64,000 nt of DNA. It comes from Buttiauxella agrestis. GTDB taxonomy: Bacteria > Pseudomonadota > Gammaproteobacteria > Enterobacterales > Enterobacteriaceae. This document shows positions 41,426-49,352 of the stretch, one piece after another. The DNA is taken from positions 1,824,763-1,888,762 of the forward strand of contig NZ_UIGI01000001.1 in assembly GCF_900446255.1 (NCBI RefSeq), written 5' to 3'. Made by a program: the position numbers and the translations under genes. Below the pieces are notes generated by a model. It worked only from the letters and a program-made list of their open reading frames with translations, did not search any database and was not told the DNA's origin. The first letter of the stretch is position 1, and every line of letters starts with the position of its first letter.

Positions 41426-41931
41426 TGGCTGTTTATCGTGGTTGCCGGCTGTTTATGAACAGCTTCGAAATTGCCGATTCAGTGACGTATTCCCCACCAG
41501 AAATATCTATCGAGCGGGCCTGGTTCAAAGCTGGCGGAATGAATGCACCCATCCCCATTGACCGGGGGACGAAGGCGATGACGGCTTCCTATAAGGTTCA
41601 GGGGCCGACCGCTGCATCGTTTCTGTTTCTTGGCATTATCCCTGGCGTGACCGCACGTCTGACCGTTCGACGTGCCTATCGTGGGATTGAAGGTGTCGAT
41701 TATCTGGAAGAAGAAATCGAAGGATTTATCGATACCATCCACGCCGACGAGCATGGAAACGACAATAAAATCGATGTTGGCCATACGATGACGCTATCGG
41801 TCAACTACTACAAAATCTCGGCAAACGGGATTATTCCCCTGCTGGAAATTAACCCGATCCTCGGTCTGCGCAAGGTCTGCGGGATAAATGTCCTGGGGAT
41901 ACCTGCCAACTTTATGAGCCTCATCCTATGA
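41425..41931 (+). CDS. Phage tail tube protein, gpFII family, copy 1
   Basis: The product has 168 residues. The FII signature is clear: G-I-I-P-G-V-T-A-R-L-T-V-R-R-A-Y-R, E-E-I-E-G-F-I-D-T-I, D-V-G-H-T-M-T-L-S-V-N-Y-Y-K and E-I-N-P-I-L-G-L-R. A second FII-like gene lies at 48364-48876 after the sheath gene, the canonical place. This upstream copy is coupled (4-bp overlap) to a gpU-like gene. It may be a specialised connector or alternative tube subunit. Confidence 0.8.
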   Translation: MAVYRGCRLFMNSFEIADSVTYSPPEISIERAWFKAGGMNAPIPIDRGTKAMTASYKVQGPTAASFLFLGIIPGVTARLTVRRAYRGIEGVDYLEEEIEGFIDTIHADEHGNDNKIDVGHTMTLSVNYYKISANGIIPLLEINPILGLRKVCGINVLGIPANFMSLIL

Positions 41932-42551
41932 ATATTGATCCGCTGGCGCTGATAGGCGCGAATATTCGCGAGCAGACGGAAAATTATCTCGATCAGCTCC
42001 CACCGCTCATGATGTGGGGCGATTTCATTTTCCAGCTGAGCACGCTGGCTTACAGCAAACTGACGGTTCAGGACTCCTGGAACTGGGTGGCGCAGGGGCG
42101 GTTTGGCAAGCGAGAGACGCTCCAGTACACCGGCAAAAAATCGCCGACCATTAAATTCGATTGTGAGCTCTATTCTGAGCTCGTTAACTCCTCTTTGCTG
42201 ACTCGCGGACTGCAGCGCTACGGATTGCTGCAGGATGTGGCTGTCGACCCTGTAGAGCATCTGCGGCTGCAGGGCGATTTGAAAGCGCCCTGCATGCTCG
42301 TTACCGGCGCGGGAAAAGTGATGGGATTTTGGGTCCTCACGGGTCTGGATCAGACGATTGATGAGTTTAAACCGAACAGTCACGCCAAACACCAGACAAT
42401 CAGTCTGTCCATGCAGTTTTATGGCCCTCGCCTTAACGAAAGTGATGCCGTTCCTGAGTTTGCCTCGCTCGGCTTTACGAGCAAAGAGAGCAAGATGCAG
42501 GACGCCCTGAAAAAGATGAACGACTTCCTGGAGGAACACGGTGTCGGCTGA
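41928..42551 (+). CDS. Tail terminator/completion protein gpU-like
   Basis: The product has 207 residues. The P2 gpU signature L-M-M-W-G-D-F-I-F-Q-L-S-T-L-A-Y and W-x-W-V-A-Q-G-R-F-G-K-R is at about 26-65. A Q-T-I-S-L-S-M-Q-F-Y-G strand follows. In P2 gene U lies after the tape-measure gene; here it sits before V, directly after an extra tail-tube gene, and is missing from the usual place. It overlaps V by 11 bp. Confidence 0.82.
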   Translation: MNIDPLALIGANIREQTENYLDQLPPLMMWGDFIFQLSTLAYSKLTVQDSWNWVAQGRFGKRETLQYTGKKSPTIKFDCELYSELVNSSLLTRGLQRYGLLQDVAVDPVEHLRLQGDLKAPCMLVTGAGKVMGFWVLTGLDQTIDEFKPNSHAKHQTISLSMQFYGPRLNESDAVPEFASLGFTSKESKMQDALKKMNDFLEEHGVG

Positions 42552-43221
42552 CTATACCCTTGCGGACTTATCCCGCCGTGTCTCTCAGATGCTGAGGCGC
42601 GGAACCATTCACAGCGTGCAGGCAAAGCCGCCGCGCTGCCGTGTTTCGTTCGGCACCGACCCATTAAGCGGGGAAGAGCATAAAACAGACTGGCTGCTCT
42701 GGTTCGCGCATGCAGACAGTGAGCGACAGGACTGGAGTATGCCTGCCGTGGGCGCGCCTGCGCTGGTGCTGAGCGTCGGCGGGGAACCGACCGGCGGGAT
42801 AGTTTTCTCCGGCCTGCTGACTGACGACCAGACGCCGCCGTCAGACAATCCAAACCAACACGTTACTAAATATAGTGATGGCGCAACGGTGATGTATGAC
42901 AGCAGCGCACATCAGGCGACAGTAACGCTCCCCGATGGCGGAAAAGTAACGGTCGTAGCCGCGGGTGGCATACTGCTGCAGGGCGATACGACGGTCGACG
43001 GCAACTTTACAGTCACTGGTGATTCGAAGGTCGATGGTAATTCTAAGGTCGATGGAAAGTCGGACGTCGACGGCGACATTATCGCGGGTGGTGATATCAA
43101 GGACAAAGGCGGCGCGTCTGGCTCGGTGCAGCAAATCCGCGAAACGTTCGACGACCACGACCATCCAGAAAATGGCGACGGTGGAGGCACGACAAGCCCA
43201 CCAAACCAGAAAATGAACTGA
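42541..43221 (+). CDS. Baseplate central spike protein gpV
   Basis: The product has 226 residues. An OB-fold hub domain lies at 15-95 (V-S-F-G-T-D-P-L-S-G-E-E-H-K-T-D-W-L). A triple-stranded beta-helix needle follows, made of short D-G-(N/K)-S-K-V-D-G repeats (about 145-190). The apex has the iron-binding H-x-H pattern in D-H-D-H-P-E-N-G. It punctures the outer membrane upon sheath contraction, so the phage is a myovirus. The P-P-N-Q-K-M end is P2-like. Confidence 0.93.
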   Translation: MSADYTLADLSRRVSQMLRRGTIHSVQAKPPRCRVSFGTDPLSGEEHKTDWLLWFAHADSERQDWSMPAVGAPALVLSVGGEPTGGIVFSGLLTDDQTPPSDNPNQHVTKYSDGATVMYDSSAHQATVTLPDGGKVTVVAAGGILLQGDTTVDGNFTVTGDSKVDGNSKVDGKSDVDGDIIAGGDIKDKGGASGSVQQIRETFDDHDHPENGDGGGTTSPPNQKMN

Positions 43222-43253
43222 CCCGCTCCGGCTGGTTTTTTATTGGGGGAAGT

Positions 43254-43589
43254 ATGCAGGGAATGAGCAGAACGAGCGGAAAACCGCTCTACAGCACAGA
43301 CCATATTCGGCAATCAGTGACCGATATCCTCAGTACGCCGCTGCTTTCACGCCGGATGCTGCCGGAATACGGGAGCAATCTCCCGAATCTTGTTGATTAC
43401 ACCTCCGACCGTTCAACCGAAATCCGGGTCATTATGGCAACCGCCGTCGCGCTGGCCAGATGGGAACCGCGTATTCGTGTTGATTCAATCAATGCGGTGG
43501 AGGTGAGCGCGGGGAAAATATCGGTCACTATTGCGGCGACGGATATTGAATCCGGGCAGGGAATGCTGCTTGAGGATATAGAGATATGA
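43254..43589 (+). CDS. Baseplate wedge protein gpW (GPW/gp25 family)
   Basis: The product has 111 residues. L-S-T-P-L-L-S-R-R-M-L-P-E-Y-G-S-N-L and I-R-V-I-M-A-T-A-V-A-L-A-R-W-E-P-R-I match the gp25-like lysozyme-fold wedge protein that initiates sheath polymerisation. GGGGGA lies 5 bp before the ATG. It overlaps J by 4 bp. Confidence 0.92.
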   Translation: MQGMSRTSGKPLYSTDHIRQSVTDILSTPLLSRRMLPEYGSNLPNLVDYTSDRSTEIRVIMATAVALARWEPRIRVDSINAVEVSAGKISVTIAATDIESGQGMLLEDIEI

Positions 43590-44506
43590 GTGAAGTTATC
43601 GACCTGAGCCAGCTTCCGCCACCTGCTGTAATTGAAATGCCGGCATTTAAAGACCTGAAGGCGCAGCGGCTGGCAGAACTACAGGGATTAGATCCGACGT
43701 TTAACGCTTTGCTGGAAAGTGACCCGGCGATAAAATTGCTGGAAATTACGTGTTATCGCGAGATGGTGAGCGTTGGCCGGACGAACTCCGGGGTCTGGGC
43801 TGTCATGCTGGCGTATGCCAAAGGTGCTGACCTCGACCAGTTGGCCGCGAACTTTGATGTCTACCGTCTGACCATTATGCCAGAGGATGATACAACAATC
43901 CCGCCGACGCCGGCTGTGATGGAAGGCGACGATGCTTTTCGTCTGCGTATTCGCCTCAGCTGGTATGCACGCAATACCGCCGGTTCGACGCAGGCCTACG
44001 AGTATTTTTCACTGTCAGCTGATGGAACGGTCCTCGATGCAAAAGCCTACGGGCCGAATGATGATAGTTCTGTTTTACCTGGTCACGTTGAGGTTTACAT
44101 CCTGAGCAGCGACGGCAGTGGTGTTCCCTCACAGGCGCTGCTCGATACAGTAAACGGGGTATTAAGCGGTGATTTTACCCGACCGTTGACGGATTACGTC
44201 CTGGTCAAACCGGCAACGCTCAAAGAGTACACCGTTACAGCGACGCTTGTTATTGGTGCAGGGCCGGATGCTACGACGGTTACTCAGGCAGCACAGGAAG
44301 CGATGCAGCGTTATGCGGACAGCGTTCATCGCATCGGCGTTCCCATGTCATTAGCCGGTGTTTACCGCGCGCTGAAGCAGCCGGGTGTGACGGACGTCGT
44401 GCTGAGCGACCCAACAGCAACGATAGCGGTCGGGAAGGGTGAGGCGAGTTATTGCACCGGAATAAATCTCGGAACGGATCTGCCAGGTATCAAGGAGGCT
44501 CCATGA
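43586..44506 (+). CDS. Baseplate assembly protein gpJ
   Basis: The product has 306 residues, the P2 J size. Features include L-A-Y-A-K-G-A-D-L-D-Q-L-A-A-N, F-R-L-R-I-R-L-S-W and the G-S-T-Q-A-Y-E-Y-F-S-L-S-A-D segment typical of baseplate J proteins. It forms the wedge arms with gpI and carries tail fibres. The stop overlaps the I start (ATGA). Confidence 0.93.
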   Translation: MSEVIDLSQLPPPAVIEMPAFKDLKAQRLAELQGLDPTFNALLESDPAIKLLEITCYREMVSVGRTNSGVWAVMLAYAKGADLDQLAANFDVYRLTIMPEDDTTIPPTPAVMEGDDAFRLRIRLSWYARNTAGSTQAYEYFSLSADGTVLDAKAYGPNDDSSVLPGHVEVYILSSDGSGVPSQALLDTVNGVLSGDFTRPLTDYVLVKPATLKEYTVTATLVIGAGPDATTVTQAAQEAMQRYADSVHRIGVPMSLAGVYRALKQPGVTDVVLSDPTATIAVGKGEASYCTGINLGTDLPGIKEAP

Positions 44507-45039
44507 CGTTTCAGAGCCTACTCCCACCTAATGCCACTCAGGATGAGCTCGCGCAGGAGATGGTGCATAGCCATGTCGGCGACGTACTTTTCGATGTCCG
44601 TGACGTGAAAAACCCGGATACATGCCCGCCCGACATTCTGCCCTGGCTGGCATGGGAGTTCGGCGTCACGTGGTGGGACAACCAGTGGACCGAAGAGCAG
44701 AAGCGCAGCAACATCAAAAATGCCGCTGCAGTGAACAAAACACGCGGGACACTGGGAGCGGTTAAACAATCTCTCGCGTCAGTGGGTTACAGCATCAATG
44801 TTATCGAATGGTTCAGCGAAACTCCGCAGGCTGACCCTTACACCTTCCGTGTCGAAGTCATCGGCAACAGCATAACGAAAGACACCCTCGACAAAATTTA
44901 CAGTCAGATCATTGATACAAAAAACTGTCGGAGCTGGCTTTCCTCCATCGATATCGGGCCAAACGACATTGCCGGCGTCTGCTACGTGGGCGGCGCGGTT
45001 GTGGCTACGCTAAAGGCAGAAATAGGGACGAGTGAATGA
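44503..45039 (+). CDS. Phage tail protein gpI
   Basis: The product has 178 residues from the ATG at 44503, preceded by AAGGAGG. P-W-L-A-W-E-F-G-V-T-W-W-D and W-T-E-E-Q-K-R-S-N-I-K-N-A-A-A-V-N-K-T-R-G-T are the gpI consensus. It is a wedge component next to J that links to the tail fibre. It overlaps the fibre gene by 4 bp. Confidence 0.92.
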   Translation: MTFQSLLPPNATQDELAQEMVHSHVGDVLFDVRDVKNPDTCPPDILPWLAWEFGVTWWDNQWTEEQKRSNIKNAAAVNKTRGTLGAVKQSLASVGYSINVIEWFSETPQADPYTFRVEVIGNSITKDTLDKIYSQIIDTKNCRSWLSSIDIGPNDIAGVCYVGGAVVATLKAEIGTSE

Positions 45040-46373
45040 GCGATTTTTATGTGATTTTGACGGATGCCGGACAAGCACTGATGGCTGCAGCGACAGCGGG
45101 AGGTGCGCCGGTTGCTCTGTCTCAGTTCGGGGTCGATGACGGAAATGGTGCTGCCATTACGCCAGACCCGGCACAAACGACCCTGGTTAATGAAGTTTAC
45201 CGGGGTGATATCAGTATCCTTTCAGCGACCGGAAATACGATTAAAGCGCAGCTGGTTATCCCGAAGGACTCCGGGGGGTACACCATCCAGGGATTCGGGT
45301 TGTACACCGATGACGGAACATTGTTCAGCATCTGTAATTTCCCGGCACAGGAGAAGCCGCTACCGTCCAGTGGGTACGCAGTGAAAATGGACACGGATTA
45401 TTACCTGCAGGTCAGTGATACGTCAGTCGTGACGCTCCAGTTCGACGGCGACGATTATCTGACGCGGGAACAGGCCGACACGATTTATCTGCAAATCGGC
45501 AATAACCTGTCAGAAATAGCGGCAGCAGGTGCAGCAGCTCAGCAGGCGGCGCGGGATAATATTGATTTGGGTTCAGCAGCAACTCTTGACGCGCAAACAT
45601 CAAAGGACGATGTAACGCCAGGGCGAGTCTTGGTTAATGGTAGCGCTATTGCTGTGCGGTCATTTCGTGCTTCAGGGGATGCGGGAGGTGATACGACTGA
45701 CGCAAACAACCTTCCTGCAAACTCAGTAAGTTTTGTTTATTCATCTGCAACCAATTCACCTGATTTTGAAGCGTCAGTGTTGGATTTTGGAGGGCTAGAC
45801 GGAACTTATAACACACAGTTAGCCGCCAGCTATTCAACACCGGGATTGATAAAATTCCGGGCTAAGAATGGGGATAACGATACATGGAATGTTTGGCACA
45901 GTTTTTACACCACAGGTAACAAGCCCACAGCCGCCGATACTGGTGCGCTGCCTGTTGACGGCACAGCAGCAGCCGCAACAAAACTGGCAACTGCCCGAAA
46001 TATAAACGGCGTGCCATTTGATGGCACAGTGGACATCACCATTTCTGCAAGTGCGGTGGGTTCATATACCAAAGAAGAATCAGACGGGAAATATCAACTT
46101 AAAAACGCGTCGGGGAATGCTACCAATGGATGGTTTAAAGATTCATCGACAGGTGTCATAACACAATGGGGGATGACAACATCCGTCTCCGCAAGCCAGC
46201 CCATAAATTTTCCCATTGCATTTCCTTCAGTGTGCGTAGGCATTCAAGTCACTGCATTTACAAATGGTGTGGCGGGAACGATGGAGACAGGTTGCTCAGC
46301 ATATTCAAACACCGCGGCGACATTGACTGCAAACCAGCCATTCAGCTTATTTTGGGTAGCAACAGGATATTAA
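45036..46373 (+). CDS. Tail fibre protein (gpH-like)
   Basis: The product has 445 residues. The N-terminal domain (about 1-160) is the baseplate-attaching DUF3751-type part ([12 protein letters not shown]). A shaft with [18 protein letters not shown] follows, and the C-terminal gp53-like tip ends [13 protein letters not shown]. It is shorter than P2 H (669) and determines host receptor binding together with the assembly protein downstream. Confidence 0.9.
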   Translation: MSDFYVILTDAGQALMAAATAGGAPVALSQFGVDDGNGAAITPDPAQTTLVNEVYRGDISILSATGNTIKAQLVIPKDSGGYTIQGFGLYTDDGTLFSICNFPAQEKPLPSSGYAVKMDTDYYLQVSDTSVVTLQFDGDDYLTREQADTIYLQIGNNLSEIAAAGAAAQQAARDNIDLGSAATLDAQTSKDDVTPGRVLVNGSAIAVRSFRASGDAGGDTTDANNLPANSVSFVYSSATNSPDFEASVLDFGGLDGTYNTQLAASYSTPGLIKFRAKNGDNDTWNVWHSFYTTGNKPTAADTGALPVDGTAAAATKLATARNINGVPFDGTVDITISASAVGSYTKEESDGKYQLKNASGNATNGWFKDSSTGVITQWGMTTSVSASQPINFPIAFPSVCVGIQVTAFTNGVAGTMETGCSAYSNTAATLTANQPFSLFWVATGY

Positions 46374-46377
46374 AAGC

Positions 46378-46815
46378 ATGTCTAAATACATTTACTCTCC
46401 GTCACAGAATGCGTTTTACCCTGTGAAATTAAGTCGCGCCTACAAGTTAAGCGGAACATGGCCAACCGACGGAAAAGAAGTTGCCGATGAAATTTATATC
46501 GAATATGCCGCCAAAGTCTCACCCCCCGGAAAAATCCGCGAGGCCGGAGAAGACGGGATGCCCTCATGGGTAGACGCCCCGGTCCCAACGCCGGAAGAAG
46601 CTGCTTTTATGGCAGAGTCAAAAAAATCCACACTCATGAAATCAGCCAATAACATGATTGCGCCGCTTCAGGACGCCGCAGATTTAATCATAGCGACAGA
46701 ATCGGAATTAAAGGCTCTTGCTGAATGGAAAAAATATCGTGTTTTATTGAGTCGGATTGATACAACAAAACCGCCTGAAATTGAATGGCCACCCTTACCG
46801 AATTTTATCAGCTGA
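46378..46815 (+). CDS. Tail fibre assembly chaperone (Tfa/gpG family)
   Basis: The product has 145 residues. The C-terminal caudo_TAP consensus is clear: [28 protein letters not shown]. It helps the preceding fibre trimerise. It starts 4 bp after the fibre gene and is followed by a terminator, making an exchangeable fibre-chaperone cassette. Confidence 0.93.
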   Translation: MSKYIYSPSQNAFYPVKLSRAYKLSGTWPTDGKEVADEIYIEYAAKVSPPGKIREAGEDGMPSWVDAPVPTPEEAAFMAESKKSTLMKSANNMIAPLQDAADLIIATESELKALAEWKKYRVLLSRIDTTKPPEIEWPPLPNFIS

Positions 46816-46818
46816 TAC

Positions 46819-46844
46819 AGCCCGCCAAATGAGCGGGCTTTTTT
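46819..46844 (+). terminator. Terminator after the tail-fibre cassette
   Basis: AGCCCGC / GCGGGCT 7-bp stem, 7-nt loop, then T6, immediately after the tfa stop. Confidence 0.88.
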
Positions 46845-46857
46845 ATGGGAGTAACTT

Positions 46858-48351
46858 ATGGATCTTCATGGCGTCCGCACACAAGAAACGGACAATCAGA
46901 CGAAGGCTATCACGACGGTAAATATGAGCGTCATCGGTCTTGTCGGAACGGCACCTGATGCGCTGACAGGTACGGCGGCGACAGTGACAGTCGGCAGTAC
47001 GATTCTCGATAATGCGCTGGTCTTTACTGCGGCTGAGGTTGGCGCAGGCGGGAACCAGCTGCAGGTACTGGCGGTGTCAGCAATACTTGATACTGAAACG
47101 CCGGTCGCGATCCCGTCGTCTGCAGCTTACGCTGACGAACGGCTAACAATCACGCTCGGAATTGATGATGCAGGAACAGTCACAGCAACAGCCTCTGATG
47201 TGGTGGCAGCAGTGGCAGCGGTCGCTACTTCTGGAATAACTGCTGCGTTATATTCCGGTATCACCGGCGCGGGTGTTGTCGACCCGTTCGGTGCGACGAA
47301 GCTGGCCAGTGGTGCTGATGAGCCATTTCCGCTTTATACCCCGGCCATTATTTCCGGGAGCCGAAGCAAGGCGAAGCAGCTTGGTTATAGCGGGACGCTT
47401 TACGCTGATATGGTTGATATTCTCGCGCAGATCGGCGCACTGGTTATTGTTATCCGTGTTGATGAGAACGACGACGAAGAGCAGCAGCGCGCCAATATCA
47501 TCCAGGGTATCGAGGCGATGGCGCTCGCGCAGGGCACGTTGAATTATCAACCGCGTATTCTTATCGCGCCGGAATGGAGCACTGATGACGGCGTCGGTAA
47601 AGCGCTGGAAAGTACAGCTAACCAGCTCCGGGCAATCACTTATCTTGATATGCCGAGCATGGCCACTGGCGAAGACGCTGCGCGACGTGCGCAGATGTAC
47701 GGGGCGCGGGTCGAAATTCTCCGACCGCGTATCATGGTGACAGATGACGTCACCGGCAAGATTAACGCCCGCCCATACTCAGCCGCCGCAGCTGGACACC
47801 GCATGCGCATCGATAATGCCTTCGGCTACTGGTGGTCAAAATCGAATAAAGAGGTTTATGGCTTCTCCGGGCTGGAGCAGGTCGATTCGTTCGTCACTGG
47901 CGATGAGACGTGCGTCGCTAACCAGCTCAATCAGGCCAACGTCAGCACGATCATCATGCTGGACTCTTATCGACACTGGGGAAACAGGCTCTGCTCCAGT
48001 GACCCGCAGTGGCGCTTTGAAGCTGTTCGCCGCACTGCCGACGCGATTGAAGACTCTATTCAGGTTATGGTCACGAAAAATTATGTCGACCGCCCAATCG
48101 ATAAAGCCTTTTCGACATCACTAGTCGGTTCGGTGAATAGCTATATGCGCCAGCAGACAAAAGCGGGTGTTATCAACGGCGGTCGCTGCTGGCTTGATCC
48201 TGATTTAAATACTGCGGAAACACTGGCTGCAGGCAAAGTTTATCTGAACGTCGCATTCGGTCCGAAATCGCCGGCGGAAGAAATCATTATCACGTATTCC
48301 ATCGATAACACTTACACCGTCCAGGCGTTGGGGCTTAGCGCTGCAGCCTGA
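46858..48351 (+). CDS. Tail sheath protein gpFI
   Basis: The product has 497 residues, about 100 longer than P2 FI. The N-terminal G-V-R-T-Q-E-T and the C-terminal sheath consensus (D-N-A-F-G-Y-W-W-S-K-S-N-K, G-V-I-N-G-G-R-C-W-L-D, V-Y-L-N-V-A-F-G-P) are present. The extra length is an inserted domain at about 35-140 rich in Ala/Thr/Val that probably decorates the sheath surface. The sheath contracts to drive the tube. Confidence 0.93.
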   Translation: MDLHGVRTQETDNQTKAITTVNMSVIGLVGTAPDALTGTAATVTVGSTILDNALVFTAAEVGAGGNQLQVLAVSAILDTETPVAIPSSAAYADERLTITLGIDDAGTVTATASDVVAAVAAVATSGITAALYSGITGAGVVDPFGATKLASGADEPFPLYTPAIISGSRSKAKQLGYSGTLYADMVDILAQIGALVIVIRVDENDDEEQQRANIIQGIEAMALAQGTLNYQPRILIAPEWSTDDGVGKALESTANQLRAITYLDMPSMATGEDAARRAQMYGARVEILRPRIMVTDDVTGKINARPYSAAAAGHRMRIDNAFGYWWSKSNKEVYGFSGLEQVDSFVTGDETCVANQLNQANVSTIIMLDSYRHWGNRLCSSDPQWRFEAVRRTADAIEDSIQVMVTKNYVDRPIDKAFSTSLVGSVNSYMRQQTKAGVINGGRCWLDPDLNTAETLAAGKVYLNVAFGPKSPAEEIIITYSIDNTYTVQALGLSAAA

Positions 48352-48363
48352 TAGGGAGACAAC

Positions 48364-48876
48364 ATGTCTGATTTAACCTACGTATACAGTAAATCCGCGT
48401 TATGGACGCAGGACAGCGTCCGGATCGCGGGCCTGAATGCTTTCACTGCGCCAGCCATCACAGCGACCATCGGCAACAAAAAAACGACCTGGATGGATAT
48501 GGCCATACCGGTCGATAACGGTCTGGAGCCGATGTCCTGTGAATTTAAAACCGATGCTGATATCGATGTTCTCGGGCTGTTTGGCTTTATGCCTGGCAGA
48601 ACTACCCGAGTGCAGGCGCGCCGAACGTACCGCGATAATAACGGGGGGCTGCATACGTTTGTCGACGAGCTCGAAGGGTTGATCGGCACAATTACGCCCG
48701 ATGAGAGTGGCACCGACAGCAAAGAGGGCGTCGGGCTTTCGGTAACGATGAACCTGAGCTATTACAAACTGACGGTCGATGGGGCAGAGATTTACGAGAT
48801 TGACCCTCAAAACATGATCCGTTCTGTTAACGGCACCAATGTCATGCAGGACGAGAAAGACGCCTTGCTGATGTAA
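48364..48876 (+). CDS. Major tail tube protein gpFII, copy 2 (canonical position)
   Basis: The product has 170 residues. FII motifs: G-F-M-P-G-R-T-T-R-V-Q-A-R-R-T-Y-R, D-E-L-E-G-L-I-G-T-I, M-N-L-S-Y-Y-K-L-T-V and E-I-D-P-Q-N-M-I-R-S-V-N-G. Directly after the sheath gene as in P2, so this is the presumed main tube protein. It is paralogous to 41425-41931. Confidence 0.92.
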   Translation: MSDLTYVYSKSALWTQDSVRIAGLNAFTAPAITATIGNKKTTWMDMAIPVDNGLEPMSCEFKTDADIDVLGLFGFMPGRTTRVQARRTYRDNNGGLHTFVDELEGLIGTITPDESGTDSKEGVGLSVTMNLSYYKLTVDGAEIYEIDPQNMIRSVNGTNVMQDEKDALLM

Positions 48877-48903
48877 TTCGCCACTTCGTTCTAAAAACAC
48901 TTC

Positions 48904-48928
48904 ATAGCGCCGCGTAGGCGCTATTTTT
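48904..48928 (+). terminator. Terminator between tail tube and chaperone genes
   Basis: ATAGCGCC-GCGTA-GGCGCTAT followed by T4. It should lower chaperone and tape-measure expression relative to tube protein. Confidence 0.8.
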
Positions 48929-48948
48929 CTATACAAGGATTATCACCC

Positions 48949-49236
48949 ATGAATTACCCGGCAAATACGATTGTTATCACTCTGTCTCGTCCATTCAAAC
49001 TCAACGGCGAAGAAGTCACCGAACTTACCCTGCGTGAACCACGTGTCGTCGATAAGCTCACTTACGAAAAAACGGCGGGCGGTCCACTGGTGAAAGAATC
49101 GACAATGATTGCAACGTTATGTGGTCTGAATGCCAGTGATATTCACAACCTTCCGGCGTATGACTACGAACAGTTAACGGATGCGGTGAATCGTTTTTTG
49201 CTCCCGCCCGAAGAACGCGAGAGTCAGAGTTCCTGA
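48949..49236 (+). CDS. Tail assembly chaperone gpE
   Basis: The product has 95 residues, near P2 E in size (91). L-S-R-P-F-K-L-N-G-E-E-V-T-E-L-T-L-R-E-P is typical. It contains the slippery heptamer T-TTT-TTG near its end, so ribosomes also make the longer E+E-prime form. Both forms bind the tape-measure protein before tube assembly. Confidence 0.9.
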   Translation: MNYPANTIVITLSRPFKLNGEEVTELTLREPRVVDKLTYEKTAGGPLVKESTMIATLCGLNASDIHNLPAYDYEQLTDAVNRFLLPPEERESQSS

Positions 49237-49352
49237 ACGACCAGCCTTACATAACGAAATATTGTCACGTTACGCTGAGTGAGCAACTGGAATTACCGCT
49301 CAGCGTCTATAAGCGTTATCGCGAAATGGCGCTGAAAAGGAGTAAGGCCTGA
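48949..49352 (+). CDS. gpE+E-prime, -1 programmed frameshift product
   Basis: Zero-frame decoding of 84 codons to the TTG at 49198-49200, then a -1 shift at T-TTT-TTG (49194-49200), continues for 50 codons to TGA at 49350-49352, giving 134 residues (P2 E+E-prime is about 142). The extension contains P-Y-I-T-K-Y-C-H-V-T-L-S-E-Q-L-E-L-P-L and ends next to the tape-measure ATG. This explains the 115 bp between E and T that would otherwise be empty. Confidence 0.85.
49194..49200 (+). promoter_or_regulatory. Slippery site T-TTT-TTG for -1 frameshifting
   Basis: The heptamer X-XXY-YYZ is correctly phased with the gpE frame (CG-T TTT TTG) and matches the P2-type site. Confidence 0.88.

Noticed and set aside
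47248-47550. Antisense open frames within tail and other structural genes
   Set aside because: They are shadows of well-supported genes on the other strand without ribosome sites or homology-like features.
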